Program-made: the position numbers and the translations under genes
Notes under the pieces: model-generated
What the model saw: only the letters and a program-made list of their open reading frames with translations
Databases searched by the model: none
What the model was told of the DNA's origin: nothing
From: Paraburkholderia caffeinilytica
GTDB taxonomy: Bacteria; Pseudomonadota; Gammaproteobacteria; Burkholderiales; Burkholderiaceae
NCBI RefSeq assembly: GCF_003368325.1
Contig: NZ_CP031467.1
Span: 186,001-250,000, forward strand
Direction: 5' to 3'
DNA: 64,000 nucleotides
Part shown: positions 33,450 through 42,172 of the stretch, piece by piece
Position numbering within the stretch: the first letter of the stretch is position 1
Layout: each line of letters opens with the position of its first letter

Positions 33450-34853
33450 ATGACGCGTTTCAGCTTCCGCCGGACTGCCCGTTCGCAGACGGTGGTCGGC
33501 GATATTGCCGCACACGCCGGCAAACTGGGCATTGAGATCTGCGACGTATCGGGCCACGTCGAAGAAGTGGCCGCGCGCGTGCAGCACCAGGCGCAGGTAT
33601 GCCGCGCGCTGCGCGAATCTGCTGCCGTGACGCTGGCGGGCAACCACCGCATCGCCACCGCTGCGCGCGCGATGCGCAACGTGTCGGCCGACGCTGCAAC
33701 CAGCGTTCAGACGTCGCAGCAGACGCTGGAGGCGTCGCTGGCCGACATCCATGGGCTGGTGGAAGGCGTCACCGTGATCGAGAGCCAGATTGGCGCGCTG
33801 CGCAGCGCGTTGGCGCATGTCAGCCGCGTCTCCGAGGAGATTTCGCTGATCGCTCGCCAGACGCATTTGCTGGCGCTGAACGCCGCGATCGAAGCCGCGC
33901 GCGCCGGCGACTCCGGCAAGAGTTTCGCGGTGGTGGCCGCCGAGGTGAAGAACCTGTCGGCAAAGACCGCGCAGGCGACCGGCCAGATCGAGACCACGCT
34001 CGCGCAACTCACTCAGCAGACCGAGCAGTTGATCAGCGAAGGCTCGGTGAACACGGCACGCGCGCATCGGGTACGCGAAGGCACGCGCAAGATCGGCGAC
34101 GTCGTGCATGCGACCGGCGATGCGATTACGCAGCTCAACGACGAGGCCGGGCAGATCGCCGCGTTGACCGGCGAGATCGAAACGCAATGCAACGGACTCG
34201 AGGCCCAGGTGCTGGAAATGGCGAGCGGCGTCGAGGATTCGAGCGAGAACTTCGTCCACGCGAAGGACCGGCTGGGGAATCTGCTCAGCGTGTCCGAGAC
34301 GTTGATCGAACTGACCGCGGCCACGGGGGTCGAGACGACGGATACGCGGTTTATCGAAGCCGTGCAGCGGACCGCGGCTGCGGTGAGCAAGGTATTCGAA
34401 GCGGCCGTCGCCCGGGGCGATGTGTCGGTCGAGGACCTGTTCGATCAGCATTACGTACCGGTTCCGGGGAGCAATCCGGCTCAGTTCATTACACGGTTTA
34501 CCGCTTTTACCGATCGGGTTTTGCCCGCTATTCAGGAGCCGTTGCTCGCGCTTGATCCACGCGTCGCGTTTTGTGCGGCTGTCGATGTGCGCGGGTATCT
34601 GCCTACGCATAATCTGAAATTTTCTTTGCCGCAGCGCGAGGATGTGGTCTGGAATATGGCGAATTGCCGGAATCGGCGGATGTTCGACGATCGGACCGGG
34701 ATTGCGGCTGCTTCGCACGTCAAGAAATTCTTGCTGCAGACGTATCGCCGCGATATGGGCGGTGGGCAGTTTGTTTTGATGAAGGATGCGTCGGCGCCGG
34801 TGTTTGTTGCCGGGCGGCATTGGGGTGGGGTTCGGATTGGGTATAGGGTTTGA
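33450..34853 (+). CDS. Soluble methyl-accepting chemotaxis protein with C-terminal sensor domain
   Basis: A 467-residue chemoreceptor without any membrane segment or signal peptide. Residues 30-310 are the coiled-coil signalling domain; its conserved hairpin tip is at 134-172 (IARQTHLLALNAAIEAARAG, then FAVVAAEVKNLS), which binds CheA and CheW. Residues ~320-467 form a C-terminal domain (VAFCAAVDVRGYLPTHN, WNMANCRNRRMFDDRTG, FLLQTYRRDMGGG) seen in many beta- and gamma-proteobacterial cytoplasmic MCPs; its Cys/Arg-rich core may bind a ligand. AAGGAG is eight bases before the ATG. No chemotaxis genes lie nearby. The codon use of the last 300 bp is poorer in GC than the rest. Confidence 0.85.
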   Translation: MTRFSFRRTARSQTVVGDIAAHAGKLGIEICDVSGHVEEVAARVQHQAQVCRALRESAAVTLAGNHRIATAARAMRNVSADAATSVQTSQQTLEASLADIHGLVEGVTVIESQIGALRSALAHVSRVSEEISLIARQTHLLALNAAIEAARAGDSGKSFAVVAAEVKNLSAKTAQATGQIETTLAQLTQQTEQLISEGSVNTARAHRVREGTRKIGDVVHATGDAITQLNDEAGQIAALTGEIETQCNGLEAQVLEMASGVEDSSENFVHAKDRLGNLLSVSETLIELTAATGVETTDTRFIEAVQRTAAAVSKVFEAAVARGDVSVEDLFDQHYVPVPGSNPAQFITRFTAFTDRVLPAIQEPLLALDPRVAFCAAVDVRGYLPTHNLKFSLPQREDVVWNMANCRNRRMFDDRTGIAAASHVKKFLLQTYRRDMGGGQFVLMKDASAPVFVAGRHWGGVRIGYRV

Positions 34854-34871
34854 TGTGGGTTTTTTGCCTGT

Positions 34872-35574
34872 GCGGCGGTTTTTTTCTGTGTTTCTGGCTT
34901 TTGTGCCTTTCCTTGAATTGCTAGTGGTCTATTAGCGTTCGCCCCTGTGCGGGGCAGGCACTTACTTCTCTTTGCCGCCGCAAAGAGAAGTAAGCAAGAG
35001 AAAGCGGCTCACACCGATCCTGCTAAGCGGGTCCCGCAGCTAGCATTGGGTAGTGGTGCATCTGGAATCCGTGCCCTTGCACCTTCACGCGCCAGTGACA
35101 AAGGGCTCATCAGCTCCCACTCCGCACTACGTGCGTCGCGGACGGGTCTGCATGGGAAACCAGCGGCTTCGTCTGGGTGCGGTGGGAGCCATCGGCTTCG
35201 CCTCGGCGACGCGCCAAAGCGATAGAGGCGAAATGCCAGGCCACTGCGCCGAAGGAGGCGTGAGCGCTAAAACACAGCAAAACGTGGCGGGTGGTTTTAT
35301 GAAGTACGCTTCGGCGCGCGCAGCGCCGCCGGAAGTATGACGCCCTTGTCACACGCACAGGCAGGGGCACGAACACAGATTCCAGATGCACCACTACCCG
35401 TTGCAAACCACGGTGCCCGCTTAGCATGATCGGTGTGAGCCGCTTTCTCTTGCTTACTTCTCTTTGCGGCGGCAAAGAGAAGTAAGTGCCCGCCCCGCAC
35501 AGGGGCGAACGCTAATAGACCACTAACAATTCAAGGAAAGGCACAAAAGCCAGAAACACAGAAAAAAACCGCCG
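34872..35574. repeat. Palindromic dispersed element (inverted pair of arms)
   Basis: About 240-270 bp at 34872-35125 and its inverted copy at about 35320-35574 flank a ~200-bp core. The outer edges are GCGGCGGTTTTTTTCTGTG and its complement. Each arm contains a perfect 15-bp hairpin (34961-34994; 35453-35486), a GCCCC-GCACA-GGGGC hairpin and the string CTAATAGACCAC. Single-arm copy at 19385-19657. No transposase is encoded; the open frames inside are not conserved proteins. This element fills almost all of the 736-bp gap between the chemoreceptor and the pot operon. Confidence 0.88.
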
Positions 35575-35589
35575 ATCAGGCCCACCCCC

Positions 35590-36408
35590 TTATACAGCCA
35601 TCACAGCCCTCTTCCTCTCAGCCCGCTGCATAAAATAGTTACCCAAAACAACCCCAACGGTAACAACAGCAATAAACAACGTAGCCAGCGCATTCATTTC
35701 AGGATTCAACCCAAGCCGAACACGCGAGAAAACAACCAGCGGCAACGTCGTCGACCCAGGCCCCGACAAAAACGCCGACAAAACCAGATCGTCGATCGAC
35801 AAGGTAAACGACAACAGCCACCCAGAAACAAGCGCCTGCGAAATCAACGGCAACGTAATGAAGAAAAACACCTTCAACGGCGTCGCCCCAAGATCCAGCG
35901 CGGCCTCCTCAAGCGAAGGATTCAACTCCTTCACACGCGACTGCACGATAATGGCCACATAAGAAATACACAACATCACGTGACCGATCCAGATCGTGAA
36001 AATGCCACGCCCGGCGGGCCATCCCAGCCACTTCGCCATTTCGATGAACAACAGCAGCAGCGAAATCCCCTGAATCACCTCGGGAATCACCAGCGGCGCA
36101 TTGATCATGCCGGTGTAGAGAGTAAAGCCGCGAAACCGCCCCATCCGGGCCAAAACAAACCCGGCCCACGTTCCGATAATCACCGAGGCAAACGCCGTCA
36201 GCAACGCCACGCGCAACGACAACCACGCCGCAGCGATCAACTCGCCGTCCTGCAACAAGGCCGCATACCAACGCGTGGAAAACCGCGTCCACACCGTGAC
36301 CAGTTGCGATTCGTTGAACGAATACACAACCAGACTCACGATCGGAACATAGAGAAACAGAAACCCGATCCCCAAGGCAATGATCTGAAAAATCCGGTTC
36401 GGCTTCAT
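35590..36408 (-). CDS. potI: Polyamine ABC transporter permease (PotI-like)
   Basis: A 272-residue inner-membrane permease of the putrescine/spermidine ABC family. Six hydrophobic segments are visible, beginning with IFQIIALGIGFLFLYVPIVS, and the EAALDLGATPLKVFFFITLPL block is the EAA motif that contacts the ATPase. The ATG at 36406-36408 overlaps the stop of the upstream permease by one base (TGATG). It is the last gene of a potF-potG-potH-potI operon on the minus strand. An ATG at 36513 lies inside potH and is not the start. Confidence 0.92.
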   Translation of the reverse strand: MKPNRIFQIIALGIGFLFLYVPIVSLVVYSFNESQLVTVWTRFSTRWYAALLQDGELIAAAWLSLRVALLTAFASVIIGTWAGFVLARMGRFRGFTLYTGMINAPLVIPEVIQGISLLLLFIEMAKWLGWPAGRGIFTIWIGHVMLCISYVAIIVQSRVKELNPSLEEAALDLGATPLKVFFFITLPLISQALVSGWLLSFTLSIDDLVLSAFLSGPGSTTLPLVVFSRVRLGLNPEMNALATLFIAVVTVGVVLGNYFMQRAERKRAVMAV

Positions 36409-37337
36409 CAGCGCCTTTCCTCCATCGCCTTCGCCTGCGCGTACTGGAAAAACGCCATCGGCACCAACAACAACAACACCATCGCGCACGTCACGGCGGA
36501 CGCCATCGGCCAATCGGCATTGTCGAAGAACTCATTCCACATCACGCGGCCAATCATCAACGTGTTCGCGCCGCCCAGCAATTCCGGAATCACGTACTCG
36601 CCTACCGCGGGAATGAACACCAGCAAACACCCGGCAATGATGCCGTTCTTCGACAACGGCAAGGTGATCTGCCAGAACGCCCGCCACGGCTTCGCGCCGA
36701 GATCGTAGGCAGCCTCCAGCAACGTCATGTCCATCTTCACCAGATGCGCGTACAACGGCATCACGAGGAACGGCAGGTACGAATACACCATGCCGATATA
36801 AACCGCGGTGTTCGTGTGATACAGCTCGACCGGCGTATGGATCAGTCCGGTCGACATCAGGAAGTTGTTCAGCAAGCCATTGTTCTTCAGGATTCCGATC
36901 CATGCGTACACGCGAATCAGAAACGACGTCCAGAACGGCAGCATGACCGCCATCATCAGCAGATTGCGGCTCGCCGGATTCGATCGCGCAATGTAGTACG
37001 CCATCGGATAACCGATCAGCAAACACAGCAAGGTGGATATCGCCGCGACCACCACCGAATTCACATAGGTCGCGAAATACAGGCTGTCGGTCAGCAGAAA
37101 CGCATAGTGCGACAGGTCCAGCGCGACGTGAACCACACCGTCCGTGTAGGTGGCGAGTTCCGTATAGGGCGGGATGCCGAGCTGCAAATCCGCGAAACTG
37201 ATCTTCACGACCAGCAGGAACGGCACGAGGAAAAACAGCAGCAGCCAGACGAACGGCCCGGCCACCACCGCGGTGCGGGCGTTCAGGTTGAAACGGCGCA
37301 CCGGCCACGACGCGAGAGCATTGATCGAGCGCTTCAT
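36408..37337 (-). CDS. potH: Polyamine ABC transporter permease (PotH-like)
   Basis: A 309-residue permease, partner of PotI. After a short cytoplasmic tail comes FVWLLLFFLVPFLLVVKISF, then a periplasmic stretch and five more helices, with EAAYDLGAKPWRAFWQITLPL as the EAA motif. The ATG at 37335-37337 overlaps the potG stop in ATGA. Together the two permeases form the heterodimeric channel fed by the PotF-like binding protein. Confidence 0.92.
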   Translation of the reverse strand: MKRSINALASWPVRRFNLNARTAVVAGPFVWLLLFFLVPFLLVVKISFADLQLGIPPYTELATYTDGVVHVALDLSHYAFLLTDSLYFATYVNSVVVAAISTLLCLLIGYPMAYYIARSNPASRNLLMMAVMLPFWTSFLIRVYAWIGILKNNGLLNNFLMSTGLIHTPVELYHTNTAVYIGMVYSYLPFLVMPLYAHLVKMDMTLLEAAYDLGAKPWRAFWQITLPLSKNGIIAGCLLVFIPAVGEYVIPELLGGANTLMIGRVMWNEFFDNADWPMASAVTCAMVLLLLVPMAFFQYAQAKAMEERR

Positions 37338-38503
37338 GACGTCAGCACCACGCCGGCCGATGCGCTCCAGCGCACATACACTTCGTCGCCCCATGTCGGC
37401 GGATCGATCTCCGTCAAGGCGAGGCTCGTCACGTTGGCGATCACCGTTTTGCCGGCGTCGAGCTTCACGTGATACAGCGAATAGCCGCCCATGTAGGCGA
37501 TATTCGTGACGACGCCCTTGCCCCAGTTGTACGTGCCCTCCGGCGGCTTGCGCGTAAGCGCGATGCGTTCGGGCCGCACCGAGATCGTCACCGGCATGCC
37601 GAGCGGCCCGGTGATGCCGTGGCTCACGTAAAGACGAACCGGCAGATCGGGCGTTTCGATAAACACGTGATCGGGCTCGTCTTCGACGACGTTGCCGTCG
37701 AACAGATTGGTCGAGCCGATGAACTCGGCCGAAAAGCGGCTGTTCGGATATTCGTACACTTCATGCGGCGTGCCGAGCTGGACGATCTCGCCTTCGCTCA
37801 TCACGGCAAGGCGGTCCGCCATCGTCATCGCCTCTTCCTGGTCGTGCGTCACCATCATGCAGGTCACGCCGACCTTGTCGAGAATGTTGACCAGTTCGAT
37901 CTGCGTGCGCTGACGGATCTGTTTGTCGAGCGCGGACATCGGCTCGTCGAGCAACAACAGCTTCGGCCGCTTGACGAGCGAGCGCGCAAGCGCCACACGC
38001 TGCTGCTGGCCGCCGGAGAGCTGATGCGGCTTGCGCTTCGCAAAGCGGCCCATCTGCACGAGATCGAGCGCGGTCTGCACGCGGTCTTTCAGTTCGGATT
38101 TCGGCACGCCTTCCTGCTTCAGGCCGAAGCCGACGTTGGCCTCGACCGTCATGTGCGGAAACAGTGCGTACGACTGGAACATCATGTTGACCGGCCGGCG
38201 ATAAGGCGGCAATTGCGCGAGGTCTTCGCCGTCGATCAGGATCTTGCCCGACGTAATCGATTCAAGGCCGGCCAGCATGCGCAGCAAGGTCGATTTGCCG
38301 CAGCCGGAACTGCCGAGCAGCGCAAAGAGCTCACCCTTCCTTACCGACAGGTTGACCCCTTTGACCGCCGCGGTCTCGCCGAACTTCTTCACGATGTCGA
38401 CGATCTGGACGAAATTCTCTGCGGCGCCCCCTGCTTCGGCGTTCAGGCCCGGGGACGGCACGGCGGCCCCTGCCAGCGCGCCCGACTGGTCACTACTCAT
38501 CAC
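37334..38503 (-). CDS. potG: Polyamine ABC transporter ATPase (PotG/PotA-like)
   Basis: A 389-residue ABC ATPase with Walker A GSSGCGKST, Q-loop near MFQSYALF, signature LSGGQQQRVALA, Walker B LLLLDEPMSALD and an H-loop in VTHDQEEAM. A C-terminal TOBE regulatory domain (residues ~300-389) includes the VRPERIAL motif. Sequence favours PotG (putrescine) over PotA. ATG at 38501-38503, or an adjacent second ATG. It is separated from potF by 89 bp with a hairpin at 38531-38557 that may lower readthrough. Confidence 0.93.
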   Translation of the reverse strand: MMSSDQSGALAGAAVPSPGLNAEAGGAAENFVQIVDIVKKFGETAAVKGVNLSVRKGELFALLGSSGCGKSTLLRMLAGLESITSGKILIDGEDLAQLPPYRRPVNMMFQSYALFPHMTVEANVGFGLKQEGVPKSELKDRVQTALDLVQMGRFAKRKPHQLSGGQQQRVALARSLVKRPKLLLLDEPMSALDKQIRQRTQIELVNILDKVGVTCMMVTHDQEEAMTMADRLAVMSEGEIVQLGTPHEVYEYPNSRFSAEFIGSTNLFDGNVVEDEPDHVFIETPDLPVRLYVSHGITGPLGMPVTISVRPERIALTRKPPEGTYNWGKGVVTNIAYMGGYSLYHVKLDAGKTVIANVTSLALTEIDPPTWGDEVYVRWSASAGVVLTS

Positions 38504-38530
38504 AATGCGTTACTCCGGCGTTTGACGAAC

Positions 38531-38557
38531 AAAGCCCCCGGTGGACACCGAGGGCTT
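38531..38557 (-). terminator. Intra-operonic hairpin between potF and potG
   Basis: On the minus strand AAGCCCTCGGTG pairs with CACCGGGGGCTT with one G-U pair. It lies about 40 bases after the potF stop with only a short T tract, so it probably attenuates or protects the potF transcript rather than ending it fully. Confidence 0.65.
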
Positions 38558-38592
38558 CATGATGATGCTTACCCGTTCACTCTGGCCGCGAA

Positions 38593-39693
38593 TCAGCGGC
38601 CGGACTTGAATTCAGTCCACAGCCGCGTTTGCAGCCGCTGGATTTCCGGCGGCAGCGGCTTCAACAGGAACAGCGTCTTGATGACTTCAGGCGACGGGTA
38701 CACGGCCGGGTCGTTCGCCACGTCCTTGTCCACGTACTTGCGCGCTTCGAGGTTGGCGCTCGGGTAGTAGACGGCGTTGGTGATCGCGGCGTGAACCTGC
38801 GGCGTTTCGATGTAGTTGATCCATTCGAGCGCAGCTTCCTTGTTCTTCGCGTCCTTCGGAATCGCCATCACGTCGAACCACACCGGAGCGCCGCCCTTCG
38901 GAATGTAGTACTCGACCTTGTAGGCCTTCTTCGCCTCGATCGCGCGATGCTTGGCGATCACGACGTCGCCCGACCAGCCGTACGCGAAGCACACGTCGCC
39001 GCCGACCAGATCGTTGATATAGCCCGACGAGTTGAACTGCGTGATGTACGGGCGGATCTTCTTCATCATCGCGAGCGCGGCGCGGTAGTCGGCCGGGTTC
39101 GTGCTCATCGGATCCTTGCCGATGTAGTGAAGCGCGGCGGCGAACATCTGGTCAGGCGCGTCGAGCACGGACACGCCGCAGGCCTTCAGCTTCGAAATGT
39201 TCTCCGGCTTGAAGAGCACGTCCCAGTTGTCGAGCGGCACGTTCTTGCCGAGGATCTGCTGCGCCTTGGTGACGTTGTAGCCGAGGCCGGTCGTGCCGTA
39301 TGCCCAGGGTACCGTGAACTTGTTGCCCGGATCGGCGCCGGCCACGAGAGCCATCAGCGACGGATCGAGGTACTTCAGGTTCGGCAGCTTCGATTTGTCG
39401 AGCGGCGCGAAGATGCCTGCGGCGATCTGCTTGCCGGCGTAGTTGCTGGTCGGCACGACAATGTCGTAGCCGGAATTGCCGGTAAGGAGCTTGGCTTGCA
39501 GCGTGTCGTCGCTGTCGTAGTTGTCGTATTTGACCTGGACACCGGACTGCTTGGTGAAGTTCGGAATGGTGTCCTTGGCGATGTAATCGGACCAGTTATA
39601 CACGTTAAGCTGCGTGTCTTTCGCAGCAGCCGTCAACCACGGTGTCGCGCACAGAACCAGTGCCGCCACTTGTCCCACTACCCGTCTTTTCAT
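38593..39693 (-). CDS. potF: Putrescine-binding periplasmic protein (PotF-like)
   Basis: A 366-residue periplasmic binding protein. The signal peptide is MKRRVVGQVAALVLCATPWL, cleaved near TAAAKD. The mature start LNVYNWSDYIAKDTIPNFTK is diagnostic of PotF/PotD, with aromatic and acidic polyamine-site residues in YGWSGDVV and the W-D/E-containing QVKYDNYDSDDTL stretch. Heads the operon on the minus strand. ATG at 39691-39693; a frame extending to 39738 is not conserved. Substrate predicted putrescine. Confidence 0.92.
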   Translation of the reverse strand: MKRRVVGQVAALVLCATPWLTAAAKDTQLNVYNWSDYIAKDTIPNFTKQSGVQVKYDNYDSDDTLQAKLLTGNSGYDIVVPTSNYAGKQIAAGIFAPLDKSKLPNLKYLDPSLMALVAGADPGNKFTVPWAYGTTGLGYNVTKAQQILGKNVPLDNWDVLFKPENISKLKACGVSVLDAPDQMFAAALHYIGKDPMSTNPADYRAALAMMKKIRPYITQFNSSGYINDLVGGDVCFAYGWSGDVVIAKHRAIEAKKAYKVEYYIPKGGAPVWFDVMAIPKDAKNKEAALEWINYIETPQVHAAITNAVYYPSANLEARKYVDKDVANDPAVYPSPEVIKTLFLLKPLPPEIQRLQTRLWTEFKSGR

Positions 39694-40225
39694 TCCGTTC
39701 TCCGATCCTGACCGGCCCAAGCCGGCTATCTTCACCACGCCGCGGCACAGCGCACACGGCTCCCCTGAAAAATCCGAAAACTACCATTAATTATTGCGCG
39801 CACCAAAAAAAATGCCAGGGTGTCGCGCAAACGGTACAGCGTAAGCCGCACCGCCACAAAATGGCCGCAATTTTAGCGGGTTATCGGCGCGTGTCTACCC
39901 GGAAAAAAACACCAGTGACGGCCCAACTGTTATCTCGTTGTCAACTTGCGGCGGCGGCGCCCTACCTGGTTCGCATCAGGGCGGCAGCCAGGGGCCGCTT
40001 TCCATGGATCTTATGCCTTACGGTTAACCTCGATGCGACCGTAAGTACGACAGTAAGTACGACCATAAGCCGCCCGTCGCGACACGGTGCACAATAGGGC
40101 GGAGAGACTCGAAGACGGCGCGGCGCGAACCACGCGGGCGTGCCTTGGCCTCACTGCGTCGCGTGCCGGAATTGCTACGGGCACGTCACTTGCGAGCGGG
40201 TGCAGTCTTAACCCTCCGGGCATCG
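39694..40225. other. 532-bp divergent region pot operon / mntH with a 12-bp triplet repeat
   Basis: Three tandem units at 40036-40071 (CGACCGTAAGTA, CGACAGTAAGTA, CGACCATAAGCC) lie upstream of mntH. A polyA/T-rich patch occurs at about 39770-39830. No ORF is supported. A manganese-responsive (MntR- or Mur-type) operator was looked for and not identified. Confidence 0.55.
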
Positions 40226-41530
40226 ATGAACACGAATCCGTCCGCGTTGCGACCGAACCGCCGCCGGCGTCTGCCGGGAGGCGGGCCGGCACGCCCCGCG
40301 CACTGGTTTTCGTTCGTCGGCGCCGGGGCGCTGATCGCGGTCGGCTATATCGACCCGGGCAACTGGGCGACGGCGCTCGGCGCCGGCGCGGGTTACGGCT
40401 ATCGGCTGCTGAGCATGGTGCTGCTGGCAAGCCTGATGGCGATGCTGCTGCAGTGGCTGTCGTCACGGCTAGGCGTCGTGACGGGACGCGACCTTGCTCG
40501 GATCTGCCGCGAGCGCTCGAGCCCCCGCACCACGCTCTTCCTGTGGCTCACGAGTGAAGTCGCGATCATCGCGTGCGACGTCGCCGAGGTGGTCGGCAGC
40601 GCCGTGGCGCTGCAACTGCTGCTGGGCGTGTCGCTGACGGTCGGCGTGCTGATGTCGGCAGTCTGCACCTTCGCGCTGCTGGCGCTCCGGCAGAAAGGCG
40701 GCCGCAAGCTCGAGGCGGTGATCGCGGCGCTGATCGGCCTGGTCGGCCTGTGCTTCGTCGTCGAACTGGCGCTGGCGCGGCCCGACTGGCACGCCGCGCT
40801 GGCCGGCACCGCGCCGAGCCTCGATCTGCTGCGCCACGTGGGCATGGTGTGGCTGGCGGCGGGCATCGTCGGCGCGACGGTGATGCCGCATAACCTGTAT
40901 CTGCACTCCGCGCTCGTCAAGCACCACGCACCGGAAGGCAGCGACGCCCAGATCAAGGCCGCGTTGCAGGTCGTGAATCTGGACACCTTCGCTTCGCTGT
41001 CGTTTGCGTTCGTGATCAACGCGGCGCTGCTGATCGTGGCGGCCGCGGTGTTCTACGCGAGCGGCCATCGCGACGTCACCGATCTCGCCGACGCCCACCG
41101 GCTGATCGCCCCGCTGCTCGGCACGCACTGGGCCGGGATTCTGTTCGCGGCGGCGCTGCTTGCATGCGGCCTGAGCGCGACCGTCACGGGCACGCTGGCC
41201 GGCCAGACGGTCATGGAAGGCTTTCTGCACCTGCGGCTGCCGCGCTGGAAGCGCGCGCTGCTCACCCGGGCGCTGGCGATCGGGCCTGCCCTCCTCGCCG
41301 TCGCGCTGTTCGGCCAGCACGGCTCCAATCAACTGCTGGTGGCAAGCCAGGTGGTGCTGAGCCTGCAATTGCCGCTCGCGGTCGTGCCGCTGATCCGCTA
41401 CACGTCGGACGCCGGCCTGATGCGCGGCTGGCAGGTGCGCGGCGTGCCGCTTGTGCTGGCCTGGCTGTCGGCGGCGTTCATCGTCGTGCTCAACGGTGCA
41501 CTGTTGTGGCAGGTGGCGTTCGGCGCGTAA
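40226..41530 (+). CDS. mntH: Nramp-family Mn2+/Fe2+ transporter
   Basis: A 434-residue proton-coupled divalent metal importer of the inner membrane. DPGN (43-46) on helix 1 holds the conserved metal-binding Asp and Asn, and the MPHN stretch (220-223) on helix 6 holds the metal-binding Met and the pH-sensing His. About eleven helices are visible. ATG at 40226 (MNTNPSALRPN) has no strong Shine-Dalgarno; an upstream ATG at 40145 would add 27 non-conserved residues. It stands alone between the divergent pot operon and a short gap. Confidence 0.9.
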   Translation: MNTNPSALRPNRRRRLPGGGPARPAHWFSFVGAGALIAVGYIDPGNWATALGAGAGYGYRLLSMVLLASLMAMLLQWLSSRLGVVTGRDLARICRERSSPRTTLFLWLTSEVAIIACDVAEVVGSAVALQLLLGVSLTVGVLMSAVCTFALLALRQKGGRKLEAVIAALIGLVGLCFVVELALARPDWHAALAGTAPSLDLLRHVGMVWLAAGIVGATVMPHNLYLHSALVKHHAPEGSDAQIKAALQVVNLDTFASLSFAFVINAALLIVAAAVFYASGHRDVTDLADAHRLIAPLLGTHWAGILFAAALLACGLSATVTGTLAGQTVMEGFLHLRLPRWKRALLTRALAIGPALLAVALFGQHGSNQLLVASQVVLSLQLPLAVVPLIRYTSDAGLMRGWQVRGVPLVLAWLSAAFIVVLNGALLWQVAFGA

Positions 41531-41832
41531 GGCAGGCTTGTTCGATCCATGTGCGACCGAAGTGATTTTGTAAGCATGGTCCAATCACCTCGCCCAATAC
41601 GGCGGCCTGAACTGCTGGCCACTCGGCTACAACAACCGGCAGCAGGCAGCACCGGATGGCGCGAATCGGATACCGCACGGCGCGCCGACGCGCCGAATTC
41701 GAATCGGGGCGAAGGCGGCAGTGGATACTGCCAACCGTGCATGCATCCGTGCCATGGCGAGCACGACGCCGGGGCGCAATCGCAGCATCGGTTAACATAG
41801 CGGAACTTTGCTTCCCCGCCCCAAGGTTTCCG
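41531..41832. other. 302-bp gap after mntH
   Basis: No gene supported. A short hairpin GGCAGT-GGAT-ACTGCC occurs at 41717-41732. Otherwise nothing distinctive. Confidence 0.5.
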
Positions 41833-42036
41833 ATGGCTTCGAATCTCCACGATCTTCCCGACAGCCCGTGCATCGGTGTCTGTTCCACGCTTTTCGACGA
41901 GGTCTGCAAAGGCTGCGGCCGCACCGCCACCGAAGTGTCCAACTGGGTGTTCCTGAGCGACGAGGAAAAACGCGCGGTATGGGTGCGCATCGAGCAGGAC
42001 GGCACCGCCATGCGCTTCAAGAACGACCACCTGTAG
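41833..42036 (+). CDS. DUF1289 small protein
   Basis: A 67-residue protein with the DUF1289 pattern: SPCIGVCSTLFDEVCKGCGRT near the N terminus, whose four Cys residues could bind zinc or an iron-sulfur centre, then NWVFLSDEEKRAVWVRI. Family members are widespread and lie near varied genes; no function is proven. The ATG at 41833 is the usual start; an upstream in-frame ATG at 41656 adds non-conserved Arg-rich sequence. Confidence 0.88.
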   Translation: MASNLHDLPDSPCIGVCSTLFDEVCKGCGRTATEVSNWVFLSDEEKRAVWVRIEQDGTAMRFKNDHL

Positions 42037-42112
42037 CCGCCGCGCGCCACGGCCGCCCGCTTCGGGCCTCCTGCCGGAAAGCCCGCCTCCCGTTAGCGAT
42101 CGGGGTTCCAAC

Positions 42113-42140
42113 AAAAAACGCCGGACATTCCGGCGTTTTT
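42113..42140. terminator. Bidirectional intrinsic terminator
   Basis: ACGCCGGA (42118-42125) pairs with TCCGGCGT (42129-42136) over CAT, with A-runs on the left and T-runs on the right. It can end both the DUF1289 gene (plus) and ompW (minus). Confidence 0.93.
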
Positions 42141-42172
42141 GCATGACGTGCGCACCTTCTCGAGCGCCGCGA

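Noticed and set aside
34947..35500. Small open frames starting RGRHLLLFAAAKRSKQEK in the dispersed repeat
   Set aside because: The same peptide appears in every copy of the repeat because the DNA is repeated; no ribosome binding site or independent conservation seen.
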